Below are positions 43,301-55,752 of a DNA stretch of 64,000 nt, piece after piece. A program made the position numbers and the translations under genes. The DNA comes from Zea mays. Lineage: Eukaryota > Streptophyta > Magnoliopsida > Poales > Poaceae. A model generated the notes under the pieces. That model saw only the letters and a program-made list of their open reading frames with translations, was not told the origin of the DNA and searched no databases. The stretch lies in assembly GCF_902167145.1 (NCBI RefSeq), contig NC_050104.1, positions 94,933,849 to 94,997,848 of the forward strand, read 5' to 3'. Numbering within the stretch: position 1 is the stretch's first letter; each line of letters begins with the position of its first letter.

Positions 43301-45713
43301 TACATTTAATAAAGTTTATTCTTTTGGATATATATGCATAATTTGACGGGTTACCTATTTAGATAACATTTCCAACCTTATTCCTTGATCAAACCTGGGA
43401 ATTATACTTTACCTTAGTAGCTATGCTATTGCTACAACTTAACTTTATGCAGTCACTCCCGCTTATGATATTAATGTTCCAAAACGGTAAGTTTACATTA
43501 TTGTTGTTAACCCGATGGTTAAACAAGATTATTGCATATTAATTGGAACATGGAGTGACCACCCGGGAAAACAGTGCTACCATGAGAACTATCATGGCTC
43601 TGGTCTTGGCTAAATAACTTGGGAAGTCTTATGTTGGGTGCTGGTCGTGGTCGACCGGAACGGGGGCATCTGACAAGCTCTTATAGTTCCGGCTCAGGCA
43701 GATTGGATACGGGCATAGTTCCCAAAGCTTTACCCTGTAGTCTGGACTATAAGTTGGTTACGGTAGGTGTGCCTTATGCAGTTTGACCATTTCCAGCATT
43801 TGCGTAATGAGGACTCTAGGGAGAAGCCTCGTAGTGAGACCCTGGCCATTCACCTCGGAAGTGAATACGGGTCTAGCTAACCCGGGCTAGAAGGTAATCG
43901 CGACTCATGGGTAAAGATGCGCCACCTCTGCAGAGTGTAAAACTGATATATCAGCCGTGCTCACGGTTATGAGCAGCCTGGACTCCTCACATGATAATTG
44001 AACTTGAAGATGGAAATAAATCGAGATCCGATGATCTGTCAATGGTTTGCTTAAGTGGTTTCACTTAAGTGTTTTTTTTATATATACTCTTGTACCTTTG
44101 TTTAATGGGAATACTTGGGAATCACGCTTATTAGTAAGACATGTGTTGTTAATAAAATGTTGACCAACTAAAATGCTTACTGCTCAACCTCAGCCTCACC
44201 TTGTTAGACTTGCATTAGTTTTTCCCCCACTTGCTGAGCCCCGACCATAAGTGAGCTCACCCTTGCTTAATTTTGATCAGAAGTTGCAGATGAAGATATG
44301 ATGCTGAACTCCATGGATGCTAGTCTAGTGATACCCCCGGTCATCTTCCTGTGGATGGATGTCCCTGTTTCGCTGTACTTTGATGAATAAAGGTTAAGAC
44401 ATTATGTCTGTTCAAAGTGTAATATGTTAATATAATCGTTATTTACGCTTTTATACATTGTTCTTTTGATATATTACACTTGTGACGTCAACATATGTGT
44501 GGAAATAGATCCTGGCACACATATGCTATGCACCCGGCTCTGTCCCTTAGAAACGGGTGTTGATAGAAGTGGTATCAGAGCAATGTGACCGTAGGTCGCT
44601 AGATTAGTTAGAAATGGAAAGCCCAATCAGTCTTTCAAAGCTTGATATATTTTCCTCCATAAAAAAACTTACTTTATATCAAACTCGTCTCTTTTTCTTC
44701 AACCCTTCTTGTCTGATTCTTCGTCTATCAGAAGGCTCTCCTCAGAAACACTTGCAAAATGATCAAGCAAGATTATGGAACTTGAAGCGAAGATTGCCAG
44801 AAGAAACCCTTTCGAAGCTATTGACGATGCCCTATTCTATGTCTTATCCCCACTCCACAAGAAGTTTTGTTGTGGATCCCCTGGATCTATTATTTGACTT
44901 CTTGGTTAGGTTGATAGGATTGTTCTTTAGTATTAAGATTTTCGACTAGATCAGTAATGGCGATATTATATTATATTATAAGAGGTTTTCTAATCCTTAA
45001 TATTGCTATATAACCCTTGACTTCTTATACTTTTGTTGTCTTGCCATTGTATTGCCACCCTTGTGCAATATCTACCTTGATATATTAAACTTTTGCCTCT
45101 CTACTTTTCTCCTTGATAATGCTTTCTCCCTATTGAATTCTTATACTTTTGCTTTCATGCCATTGTATTGCCGCCCTTGCGCAATATCTACCTTGATGTA
45201 TGAAACCTTTGGCTCTCTACTCCTTGATAATGCCTTTATATTTTGTATCCTTAAAAAAAACTTTCTCATATCCTTGGTTGTATAATTTATTCTCGCTTCA
45301 CCAGTTAGTGGTTATCTTATTTCACTCTTGGTCATTAACAATAATGTTTTGAATCTTGTCTATCTCCTTGTTATTTCTGATCTGATTCTTGGATTTTATA
45401 ATCTCTTTCTTATTCCTAACCTTGTCCCGCCTTTAAAAAAACTGTAAGAAATTGTTTTCTTAGGAAAGACTGCCTTTTGATTGAATGAATGACATCGAGT
45501 TACGTTGTGCTGATATGTTTCAGTTCATGTTAGCTGTATTTGTGACTATGTTTGATTTGCTTCTTTGTAGTGATTGTTGTTGTATTGTGTGACTTTTGTC
45601 CACAATGACAACAGTTAGCTAAGTTAAACCTTAGATAGATGGGTTTTCTCTGCTCTCTATAATCTGTCTTTGCTCAACCCTTTCGTCCCTTCCATTCCTC
45701 CATACCTATACAG

Positions 45714-46887
45714 ATGTCAGACCTTGGAATGTCAACTACAAGTGATGTCACTAAATGCAAAGAATGCGGTGTGTTGACAAGTCAAAACAACACTATAAAT
45801 AAAATAGCTGATGAACAGACATTCAAGACACAAAAGGATGCACAACCAAACCAACAGACAAGTGACCTTGGAACATGTTGTTGTTGTGAGTACTACAGAT
45901 TCTCTCATACCTAATGCACTGTCAGTTGATGAATTGCAAAGTATTCCAGAAAGGAAACATCACAAGGATGCCCAGCCCCAAGAAGAAACACATGAGTGTT
46001 ACATTGATGGATGGACTATTACTTGCACACAGTTTCAGCCTCGTCATCACATCAAGTCCAAGAAACAAAAAGGGAAACATGGAAAAAGTCAAGAAATAAC
46101 TTCAAGAAAACCTTGCTATCAATGTGGACGTGAAGGTCATTACTTCCGTAACTGTCCTGAGAAGAGTTCACTACAGATCACCTCCGAGATGAAGCTATCT
46201 CAGTCTTCAGACATGGAATATGAACAAAAATGCACAGAAACTTCTACCAACAACGTAAAGACAACTCCACCATGTAACTTATCCAGTCGTGCTTGTTTTG
46301 GCTGTGGTAATACCGGCCATCTTGTTAATGGTTGTCCTAAGAAGGATGTGGAGATCAATAAGGTCCAAAAGAAAAGACAACACCCTCAAACCCATGCATC
46401 AACAAAGAATAAACAATGGAAAGAGACCACAGGAAGGATAAGTTACGCAGAGACAGGAACCATTCCATATGATAATGCAGTAATTTTTGGAACACTAGTC
46501 ATTCACACAACCCTCGCCACCGTGTTGTATGATCCTCGTACAACACATTCTTTTATCAGTGCCCAGTTTGCAACAAAGTATGGTATCTTTAAGTGTCCCT
46601 TGAGATCAAGGAAGACCATCAGTGCACCCGAAGGAAGAATGTTAGTGAACTACATATGTCCAAAAGTAAGTGTTAACATCAACGGGATAGATTTTCCAGC
46701 TGATCTCTTAGTCATAGAAACAATGGGAAAGGATGTGATTCTTGGAAAGAATTGGTTACAAAGAACTAAGGCAGTAATCCAACATACTGAGAGAACCATG
46801 TGTTTGGAAACCCCATCTGGAGAAACAATAGTAGTTGAAGACAACCGTCCTCCAGCTCTGATTGGTGCATCTGACAAGGAAGAATAA
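45714..46887 (+). pseudogene. element C zinc-knuckle/protease-like protein, copy 2 (112-bp deletion, frameshift)
   Basis: The first 61 codons or so match copy 1. A 112-bp deletion at about 45895 then shifts the frame. The downstream part is open in another frame from 45811 to 46887 (358 codons) and carries the two CCHC knuckles and the DPR-containing protease-like segment. Copy 2 lacks the TGA found in copy 1 (GGA here). The two units are thus disabled by different mutations. Confidence 0.8.
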
Positions 46888-47385
46888 TATATCATTTAGC
46901 TAGAAGAAGGAGTATGTCTCACAAAAAAATGTCAAGTTGTTGCCCCTTTGAGAAATTGTAATTGTGCTAAGTGATATATGAATAAATTTGGAGAATCTTT
47001 CGCACCTATTGTGTTTTGTCTCGTTATAAAGAAAATAAAGTATGGTGTCATCTATTATATGCAAACAATGTGATGCTCTACTCTAGTTGCCCTAAAGTCC
47101 CGCTCGAGATTTTCTCTCACATTGTGCTCAAAGAAATACTCTTGGATCAGAAAGATTATTTGGATATCAAGCTCTGAAATCTATAAGGTTCAAAAGGATC
47201 TATGTTAAGGATTATGACACTTGTACGCTCTTGTAGTATGATGAAGCTAGTAGAAATCTGAAACCACCCTTGTTCCTTAACTAATCTTATATTGAAAATT
47301 AAAACGTTGTGTTAGCTCATTATCTTCATATCGTACAAGCCTCTTATGTAATCTTGTCTCACTATCTCCTTTACTCTCTAACCAG

Positions 47386-47835
47386 ATGATGAACCCCAAT
47401 GGAAATGAAGTAAATGATGCCAACGACAATATTCCTACCTTAACAACTATGAACGAGAAAAATGAGTTACAGAGATATTCGATGAATGGAATGAAGAACA
47501 ACAAAAGAAATAGAAAAATGTTTGGATACATGATTAGTCCACCTCAAGCGAAAGCCACGAAACACATGGATACCCAAACGGAAGAATCAAGTCAGACTCA
47601 GCTATATGAGATACAGACAACCGGTCAACCCAAACCCCCTGTTCGTCAAGCAAAGTTGACTCGTAAAGAACTCAAAGCAAGAGGTGCTTGCTACTACTGC
47701 AAAAATGAAGAACATATTATTCGCGAATGCCCCCAGAAGCGTCTAGACCGACTAGAGAAGAAAGCTGCCAAGCAAGACCCAAACAATAATCCAGAAGACC
47801 AACCAGTTATAAGTACGATGATGAAGATCGCTTGA
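47386..47835 (+). CDS. element C small zinc-knuckle protein, copy 2 (149 residues)
   Basis: Predicted protein identical to that at 38285-38734. One zinc knuckle, CYYCKNEEHIIREC. It is the only frame of the internal region intact in both units. Confidence 0.6.
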   Translation: MMNPNGNEVNDANDNIPTLTTMNEKNELQRYSMNGMKNNKRNRKMFGYMISPPQAKATKHMDTQTEESSQTQLYEIQTTGQPKPPVRQAKLTRKELKARGACYYCKNEEHIIRECPQKRLDRLEKKAAKQDPNNNPEDQPVISTMMKIA

Positions 47836-47993
47836 TTAGTAGTCATTGCGGAGCAAAGAAGTAAGGAAGTTCCTTAAGTTTGGAGGAGTTCAATGAGAAC
47901 TAAGAACCTACAAATAAACCATGTATCACCTTTGTTTTCTTGCTAGCCTTCCCTAATCTCGAGGACGAGATTCTTTTTAAGAGGGGTAGATTT

Positions 47994-50900
47994 TGTAACA
48001 CCCTAACCCGTCAATTGAAAACAACTTAGTTTATATTATTAATTTCTAGTGAAAGGAAAATATTTATGTTTCCAAATATTGAAATGGTGATATACTTAAA
48101 TTGAACAATTTCTTGAATAGTAAAATAATACCAAATGTGTGACGCGTACAAGGTAAAATATACGTTTTGTTTTGAATTTCAAATCTAAATTCTAGATTTA
48201 ATTTTTTTGAGAAAAAAACCTAGTTTCATAAAATAATAATGGATTGATTTTTGGAAGATATGTATTTATTATGCTAATAACTTTTGTTTGGTGGTGCTTG
48301 CAAGAATTCATTTTATTAACTTTATTCCCTTTTTGGCGATGGTCTTTTATTTAATTGAAGGATTATTTCTAAAATAATATATTCTACAAAAATAAGTATT
48401 TTTATTAAATTAATAATATTTTTGAATTTAGTCCGATATAAATATGTTATACATTATTTGCGATTTATATGAATTTTGAATATATATATATATATATATT
48501 CTGTTTTTATATTTCAACGATTTGGAAATTAAAAAGGAAAAAAAACAATGAAATGCTCGTCCAGGCCAAAACGTCTCCCGACCATTTTTTTTCATTCTTG
48601 CCTCCTCTCTTTTACCCCTCTGTTTCTATTACATGTGGGGCCCTTTTGTAAGGCTCTTCTTCTCCAATAGAACACGCACAACAATGAAAAAAAACCAGGT
48701 GCTTGCTCGCGCAGCTGCTGCTGTCTGTGTCGCCTCGAGCGCTCAGGTAGCCAGGCAGCAACTTCTCCGTGGCGTTTCTTCTTCTCCCTCCCTGCCCAGC
48801 AGTCGTTTCTTGCTCGACTTCTTCAATGTTATTATTGGCGAACGCCCGTTTCTCTATGCCATCAGACGACGCTTCAATTGGTAATTCAATCCGTGGTTAA
48901 TTCGTCTCTAATCCTCCTCTTGTTCTCTCCTATATTAGTGTCAGCAGCTCCTCCACCTAACCGAATGTAGCGGTAGCCACCATTTCCCTGCTCTTTCCTC
49001 CCACTAACCAAATCCATATGTTCCTGCTTCCTCCATAAATGCCGACAGTTTCTCTCGCCATTGTTTGTTACAACGTCTTCACCGGCGACCTCTCTGTTTC
49101 TCTTCCCCACGACGTCCGGGCTCCCTTCGTCTCACTATAAAAGGCATGCCCTCGACCTCGCCAATGCCCGTTTTTTGTACCCTTTCCCTAGCTCGTGCCC
49201 TTGCATGCTGCACGTTGCGTCGCGCTGTTGCTGTTCCCTGTTCCCTGTTCGCCTCTGCTCCTCACCGGTGAAGTCGCCGGTGAAGTCGTTGAGCACCTTC
49301 GTTCCTTACAGCCTCTAGAAAATGTTCCCCAGAATCTACTCTGCCTCGTTGCCAGCTCCCCTACATCGAGCCCCCGACGTCGTTTTCTCACTCTACTTGC
49401 TTGTCGTGCCGCCTGCGCGCCTGCTCAATTCAGTACCACCGTCGGCGCCATTCGCCAGCGCACCATGACTTCGTCCTGTGCTGTGACGGCATTGTCCTAC
49501 TGCAACCTTGCTGGAGCCCCATACGTCGTCCAATTGTCGCGGCCTCGTCGTTGCCTTGTTGCTGTTACACTCACCGGCGCCTGCACATCGTCGGAGTTCG
49601 GCACCGCGACGTCACCAGAGCTTCTACGTCCAGCTTGTCGCGTCGAACGCCGTTATCATTCGCGTCGCGACGATCTGTTTTCTATCCATAATCCGAAGGT
49701 AAAAGAAAGGTCTAATTTTTACATGTTACCCCTATCGTCTACGTTTAATTTTAAGCTAACCGCTGCGACAATTTTTCCATTTTTAAATGCGCATGCGAGA
49801 CTCAAATAAATTAAATATTAATTTGTTAACTTTGTAAATTTATGTTAAACATTTAAAATCAGCGTTTCCAATAATTTCCATGTTTTTGCAAATAAATTTG
49901 AATTACGTTTGATGTAATCGATTTATGTGTATTCAATATCCAAATAAATTAAATAGTATTTATATAGCTATGTGTTAGTGTGCTGATCAGTTTGAATTGA
50001 TAGTTGCAACGATCTACTTGTTTTTGTAAATTAATTTGTATTATATTTGTTGTAACGTGTAGTTTTCTAAATAAGAAATTAAAAAGAATTATACCTTTAT
50101 ACTTTTGTAACAAAAATAAGAGATTGTTATTTATAGTGTTACCTATTCATAAAAATGTAAATGTATCAGCTACGTCTAGCTGATTATAGATAAATAGAAG
50201 CTAGTCCCTATGACATATTTAATTATGTAATTTTGATTATTTGGAATCTAAACAAGTTAGAAACAATTTGATTAATTTCATAATTATGTGATTAATGAGT
50301 TCATAGAATTTAGTCCACCTTATATACGAATCATTTAGTTTTTTCTAAAGGATAAAATAAAGTAATAAGAGTTTAAGTTCTTTTATAACTTAAAATGTTA
50401 CTTTATATATATTGACTTCAAGTATAATAATATAGGCTATGTGCTTTTTAATCAAATTAAATGATGGTTATGTGTTCATTATCTTTTGCATGAAAATCCA
50501 CTTAAGGCACATAACCTAACTTGTCTTAAATAGGTGATTAATAATATAATTATGATCTTTTCACATAAAAAGTTGTTTAATCTATTTATGAGTTTTTTTA
50601 TAAAAGTAATGTCTAATAAGGTGTTTCATAACTCATTAACATTAGATATAACATATATCTTTTCTAAAAGGTTAAAAAGGTTTAATATTGTTATAACGTG
50701 TTTTATCATCTTATAAACCCTTTATCTTAGACATATCACGTATGACGTTTTATAAAAGATTAATTTGGTAAACCTAATATTTGTATATTTTAATTAAGAT
50801 ATTTTAAGCTCATGTCTTGTTTTATAAAGTATAGATCACATATTTTTGAAACGAATACCCTCTTATTATAACCATTACTTGCGAATGGTGAATGTTGTAT

Positions 50901-52327
50901 GTTATTGAATGGTGTTTGCTCTTTTTGTTTGTTTGTGTGATATTCAGTGGTTGATCTAGTAGTTAAGAATCAAGATCTATTCCGATCCGTGGAAGAACCT
51001 CAAGTTTTCAATAAGCAAGGCAAGTGGACTTCTCCCTCTGCATACTCTGTTTGATCCCAAACAATACATTTAATAAAGTTTATTCTTTTGGATATATATG
51101 CATAATTTGACGGGTTACCTATTTAGATAACCTTTCCAACCTTATTCCTTGATCAAACCTGGGAATTATACTTTACCTTAGTAGCTATGCTATTGCTACA
51201 ACTTAACTTTATGCAGTCACTCCCGCTTATGATATTAATGTTCCAAAATGGTAAGTTTACATTATTGTTGTTAACCCGATGGTTAAACAAGATTATTGCA
51301 TATTAATTGGAACATGGAGTGACCACCCGGGAAAACAGTGCTACCATGAGAACTATCATGGCTCTGGTCTTGGCTAAATAACTAGGGAAGTCTTATGTTG
51401 GGTGCTGGTCGTGGTCGACCGGAACGGGGGCATCTGACAAGCTCTTATAGTTCCGGCTCAGGCAGATTGGATACGGGCATAGTTCCCAAAGCTTTACCCT
51501 GTAGTCTGGACTATAAGTTGGTTACGGTAGGTGTGCCTTATGCAGTTTGACCATTTCCAGCATTTGCGTAATGAGGACTCTAGGGAGAAGCCTCGTAGTG
51601 AGACCCTGGCCATTCACCTCGGAAGTGAATACGGGTCTAGCTAACCCGGGCTAGAAGGGAATCGCGACTCATGGGTAAAGATGCGCCACCTCTGCAGAGT
51701 GTAAAACTGATATATCAGCCGTGCTCACGGTTATGAGCAGCCTGGACTCCTCACATGATAATTGAACTTGAAGATGGAAATAAATCGAGATCCGATGATC
51801 TGCCAATGGTTTGCTTAAGTGGTTTCACTTAAGTGTTTTTTTATATATACTCTTGTACCTTTGTTTAATGGGAATACTTGGGAATCACGCTTATTAGTAA
51901 GACAGGTGTTGTTAATAAAATGTTGACCAACTAAAATGCTTACTGCTCAACCTCAGCCTCACCTTGTTAGACTTGCATTAGTTTTTCCCCCACTTGCTGA
52001 GCCCCGACCATAAGTGAGCTCACCCTTGCTTAATTTTGATCAGAAGTTGCAGATGAAGATATGATGCTGAACTCCATGGATGCTAGTCTAGTGATACCCC
52101 CGGTCATCTTCCTGTGGATGGATGTCCCTGTTTCGCTGTACTTTGATGAATAAAGGTTAAGACATTATGTCTGTTCAAAGTGTAATATGTTAATATAATC
52201 GTTATTTACGCTTTTATACATTGTTCTTTTGATATATTACACTTGTGACGTCAACATATGTGTGGAAATAGATCCTGGCACACAAATGCTATGCACCCGG
52301 CTCTGTCCCTTAGAAACGGGTGTGACA
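47994..52327 (+). repeat. element C last LTR (L3)
   Basis: 4334 bp with no nested insert, so it shows the LTR organisation best: AT-rich start, TA tract (48480-48500), TATAAAA (49136-49142), GC-rich block to 49698, GT...AG AT-rich segment 49699-50947 and a conserved tail to GTGTGACA. It differs from L1/L2 by a ~50-bp deletion near 50883, a 7-bp deletion near 49661 and a ttccctg duplication near 49245. The gtttg duplication and A gag follow. Confidence 0.93.
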
Positions 52328-52476
52328 GTTTGCAATGATTCTATTTCCTGTCTTAGAGATGAAAATGCCATGCTAAAATCTAAGATAGATGAATTAAAAT
52401 CTTGCAAACCCTCTACATCCACTGTTGATCATGTTTCTATTTGCATGAGATGTAGAGACATTAAAGTTGATGCTAT
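52328..52476 (+). pseudogene. gag: element A gag, continuation after element C
   Basis: The reading NDSISCLRDENAMLKSKIDE continues the coiled-coil gag tail that broke off at 23138. Removing element C and one copy of its gtttg duplication restores continuous frame across the site (NVCNDSIS). A cysteine pair (ICMRCRDI) follows, and at 52477 the frame is cut again by element F. The rest of A lies beyond the window. Confidence 0.88.
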
Positions 52477-52688
52477 TGAAAGTCGCCTAGAGAGAGGGGG
52501 GGTGAATAGGCAAATCTGAAATTTATAAACTTTAAGCACAACTACAAGTCGGGGTTAGTGTTAGAAATAAAGTCGAGTCCGAAAGAGAGGGCGAAAACAA
52601 ATCAACCAAAGAAATAGAGCGGATGACACAGTGATTTGTTTTACCGAGGTTCGGTTCTTGCAAACCTACTCCCTGTTGAGGTGGTCAC
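52477..52688 (-). repeat. element F: part of a minus-strand A-type Sirevirus LTR
   Basis: tgaaagtcgcctagag onwards is the reverse complement of the last ~210 bp of the element A LTR (13577-13788) with scattered mismatches. It interrupts the A gag at 52476 and is itself cut by element E at 52689 (after gaggtggtcac). The rest of F should lie beyond the right edge. Confidence 0.85.
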
Positions 52689-53951
52689 TGAGAGCACCTA
52701 GAGGGGGGATTGAATAGGTGATCCTGTAAAAACTTAAACTTATAGCCACAAAACTTGGTTGAGTGTTAGCACAATGTAATTAAGTGGCTAAGGACCGAGC
52801 TCTTGTGAAACACAATGGTCACAAAGAAAACAAGCACAAGAGACACGATAATTTCTCCCGTGGTTCGGCCAAGTATAACACTTGCCTACTCCACGTTGTG
52901 GCGTCCCAATGGACGAGGGTTGCACTCAACCCCTTTCAAGTGATCCAATGATCCACTTAAATACCACAGTTGTTTTCTTTCTTATACTCTTTCCCGTTTG
53001 CGAGGAATCTCCACAACTTGGAGTCTCTCGCCCTTACAACAAAGATCAAAGTGAAAACACTAGAGTAAGGGAGGGAAGCAACACACACAAATCCGCAGCA
53101 ATACGCACACACACAACCAAGACTTGAGCTCGAATGAATCGCAACAAGTTCACCACTAGAACGGAGCTCAAATCACTAAGAAAGTCAATCAAGTGCGCGG
53201 AGACGGAGTGTGGAAGATTTAGAATGCTCAAAGTATGCTTTGATATCTCCTCCATGCGCCTAGGGGGTCCCTTTTATAGCCCCAAGGCAGCTAGGAGCCG
53301 TTGGAAGCATTCTTGGAAGGCAATTCTTGCCTTCTGTCGGGTGGCGCACCGGACAGTCCGGTGCACCACCGGACAGCCACTGTAGCATGTCCGGTGCGGA
53401 TCTCCTTCCATTCCTGGCGCAGCCTACCGTTGGATCTTCGGGCTGGTTGGCGCACCGAACACTGTCTGGTGCACACCGGACAGTCCGGTGCCCCCAGCCG
53501 ACCGTTGGCTGGGGCTACGCGTCGCGCGCGGATTGCGCGACCGACCGTTGCGCTGGCGGCCGTTGGCTCACCGGACAGTCCGGTGAACCACCGGACAGTC
53601 CGGTGAATTATAGCCGTACGCCGCCACAGTTTCCCGAGAGTGGCCAGTTCGCCGGAGTCCAGCCTGGCGCACCGGACACTGTCCGGTGCACCACCGCACA
53701 GTCCGGTGTGCCAGATTGAGCTGCAGTTGGCTGTTCACAGCCAACTCTTTTCCAATCCTTTTCTTTTCCTGATTCTAGCACTTAGACAAATATATTAGTA
53801 CACAAAAACCAATGTACTAAGTCTAGAACCATACCTTCTTGTTGATTTGCACTTCATCCATCATTTGGCATATAATTACTCACTCAATATGTGTTGGGCA
53901 TTTAATCACCAAAATATACTAGAAATGGCCCAAGGGCACATTTCCCTTTCA
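52689..53951 (-). repeat. element E 3' LTR (Opie-type Sirevirus, minus strand)
   Basis: 1263 bp. On the minus strand it starts TGAAAGGGAAATGTGCCC and ends GGTGCTCTCA, like the LTR of element D. It holds the palindrome cluster (53340-53710) and a minus-strand TATAAAA (53272-53278). The polypurine tract aaaaagggggagat lies just to its right. Confidence 0.9.
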
Positions 53952-54730
53952 ATCTCCCCCTTTTTGGTGATTTATGCCAACACATCAAAAAGCAACAAAT
54001 AGAAGTGCAACATCAATGCAATTGAGAACAGAAATATTCTTTGACACGATTTGACATATTTGGATCGTTCTTCGCCACCACTTGGTTTATTTTTGCAAAT
54101 AAAATTCATTTTCTTATCTCTAAGTTAAACACACATGTTTAGACACAAAGAGTGATAATCCAAGAGTAAAAATGATTAAGAGCCAAAAACTCCCCCCTTT
54201 TCCCATAATCAAACATTCTCCCCACAAGAGACCAAATTTTGATAGTAAGAGTTATTTTGACAAATCAAAAGTTCTACTCTACTCTTTTTCAAACAAATTC
54301 ACAAGTGGTAGCTGATCCATTTGCTTTGGCCTTATTTTCTCCCCCTTTGGCATCAAGCACCAAAACGGGATCAATCTTGGCCCTTTAACCCCATTGCCTC
54401 ACTAGAACTGTCAACTAAGAGCAAAAAGGCAATATGAGTATGGAGATGAACTTGGAGTAAATTACCCTCTCATCGGAGTGCAGTGGAAGTCTTGCATGGT
54501 CCAAGTTCACCTTTCCCTTTCAATCCACCTTTTATCTAAATTAAGTAAACTCAAGCACACGGTTAGTCTCAAAGGGTCAAGTTGTAGCACATCTCCCCCT
54601 AAATATGTGCATCACTCACACATGGACTTTTGAGGTCCGAGGATTGCTTGCACAACTTGAGCATCATAAATAAACAACAAAATGCATAAAGGAACCTGAT
54701 CAAAGATATAACACACATGTATGCTATAGA
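53952..54730 (-). other. element E 3' non-coding region
   Basis: Between the end of pol and the 3' LTR. It contains several purine-rich (minus strand) stretches like aagggggaga, the polypurine-like repeats expected in Sireviruses. No envelope-like frame is recognisable. Confidence 0.7.
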
Positions 54731-55752
54731 TCAATCCAAGTTATGCGGATCTAAGACATTTAGCTCACTACGCAGCCTGCAAAAGGTCTTCTCATCTAAA
54801 GGCTTGGTAAAGATATCAGCTAGCTGGTTCTCGGTGCTAACATAAAACCCTTCGATATCTCCCTTTTGCTGGTGGTCTCTCAAAAAGTGATGCCGGATGT
54901 CTATGTGCTTAGTGTGGCTGTGTTCAACAAGATTATCCACCATGCGGATTGCACTCTCATTATCACATAGGAGTGGGACTTTGCTCAGATTGTAGCCAAA
55001 ATCCTGGAGGGTTTGCCTCATCCAAAGTAGTTGCGCGCAACACTGTCCTGCAGCAACGTACTCGGTCTCAGCGGTGGATAGGGCAACGAAAGTTTGTTTC
55101 TTAGAACTCCAGGACACCAGGGACCTTCCTAGGAATTGGCACGTCCCTGATGTACTCTTCCTATCAAACTTGCATCCAGCATAATCAGAGTCTGAATATC
55201 CAATCAAGTCAAAGGTTGACCCCTTTGGATACCAGATCCCGAAGCAAGGCATAGCTACTAAATTTCTAAGTATTCGCTTAACGACCACTAGGTGGCACTC
55301 CCTTGAATCGGATTGAAATCTAGCACACATGCATATGCTAAGCATGATATCCGGTCTACTAGCACATAAGTAAAGCAAGGAACCTATCATAGACCGGTAT
55401 GCCTTTTGATCAACGGACTTACCTCCTTTGTTGAGGTCGACATGTCCGTTAGTTCCCATTGGTGTCTTTGCGGGCTTGGCGTCCTTCATCCCAAACCGCT
55501 TGATCAAGTCTTGCGTGTACTTCATTTGGGAGATGAAGGTGCCGTCCTTGAGTTGCTTCACTTGGAACCCAAGGAAGTAGTTTAACTTGCCCATCATTGA
55601 CATCTCGAGTTTCTATGTCATCACCCTGCTAAACTCTTCACAAGACTTTTGGTTAGTAGAACCAAATATTATGTCATCGACATAAATTTGGCATACAAAT
55701 AGATCACCATCACAGGTCTTAGTGAAAAGAGTTGGATCGACTTTCCCAACCT
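54731..55752 (-). pseudogene. pol: element E pol fragment: end of reverse transcriptase and RNase H
   Basis: Reading left from 55752: [23 protein letters not shown] with the YVDD active site, then an in-frame TAG at 55615-55613 where the related D element has a Gln codon. An open frame of 290 codons follows (55603-54731) with [55 protein letters not shown] and [17 protein letters not shown]. The upstream part of pol is cut off by insertion of element D at 55753 and lies outside the window. Confidence 0.92.

Larger units (their letters stand above)
38893..44565 (+). repeat. element C middle LTR (L2)
   Basis: 5673 bp including a 1284-bp Helitron, net about 4389 bp. It starts TGTAACACCC after aagaggggtagatt and ends gggtgttgata before the second primer site. 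It serves as 3' LTR of the first unit and 5' LTR of the second. TATAAAA at 41318-41324, short TA tract at 40663-40681, candidate intron 41881-43183. Confidence 0.92.
44566..47993 (+). other. element C internal region 2 (I2)
   Basis: 3428 bp, almost identical to I1 apart from a 112-bp deletion and a scatter of substitutions (well under 2% by eye in the compared coding part). Primer site 44570-44581, and aagaggggtag before L3. No pol. Confidence 0.85.
23139..52327 (+). mobile_element. element C: tandem-dimer LTR retrotransposon (LTR-internal-LTR-internal-LTR), pol-less
   Basis: It starts TGTAACACCC and ends GGGTGTGACA, with the 5-bp duplication gtttg at 23134-23138 and 52328-52332. Inside are three LTR copies (23139-35354 with a 7.8-kb insert, 38893-44565 with a Helitron, 47994-52327) and two near-identical internal regions (35355-38892, 44566-47993). 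Net LTR lengths are about 4.42, 4.39 and 4.33 kb. Each internal region has an initiator-Met primer site (tggtatcagagc) and a purine-rich aagaggggtag before the next LTR. Coding is limited to zinc-knuckle/protease-like frames, with no reverse transcriptase or integrase. The LTR termini and sequence style suggest the Del/Tekay chromovirus lineage, perhaps a Xilon-diguus-type non-autonomous family, but that is unverified. Confidence 0.9.
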
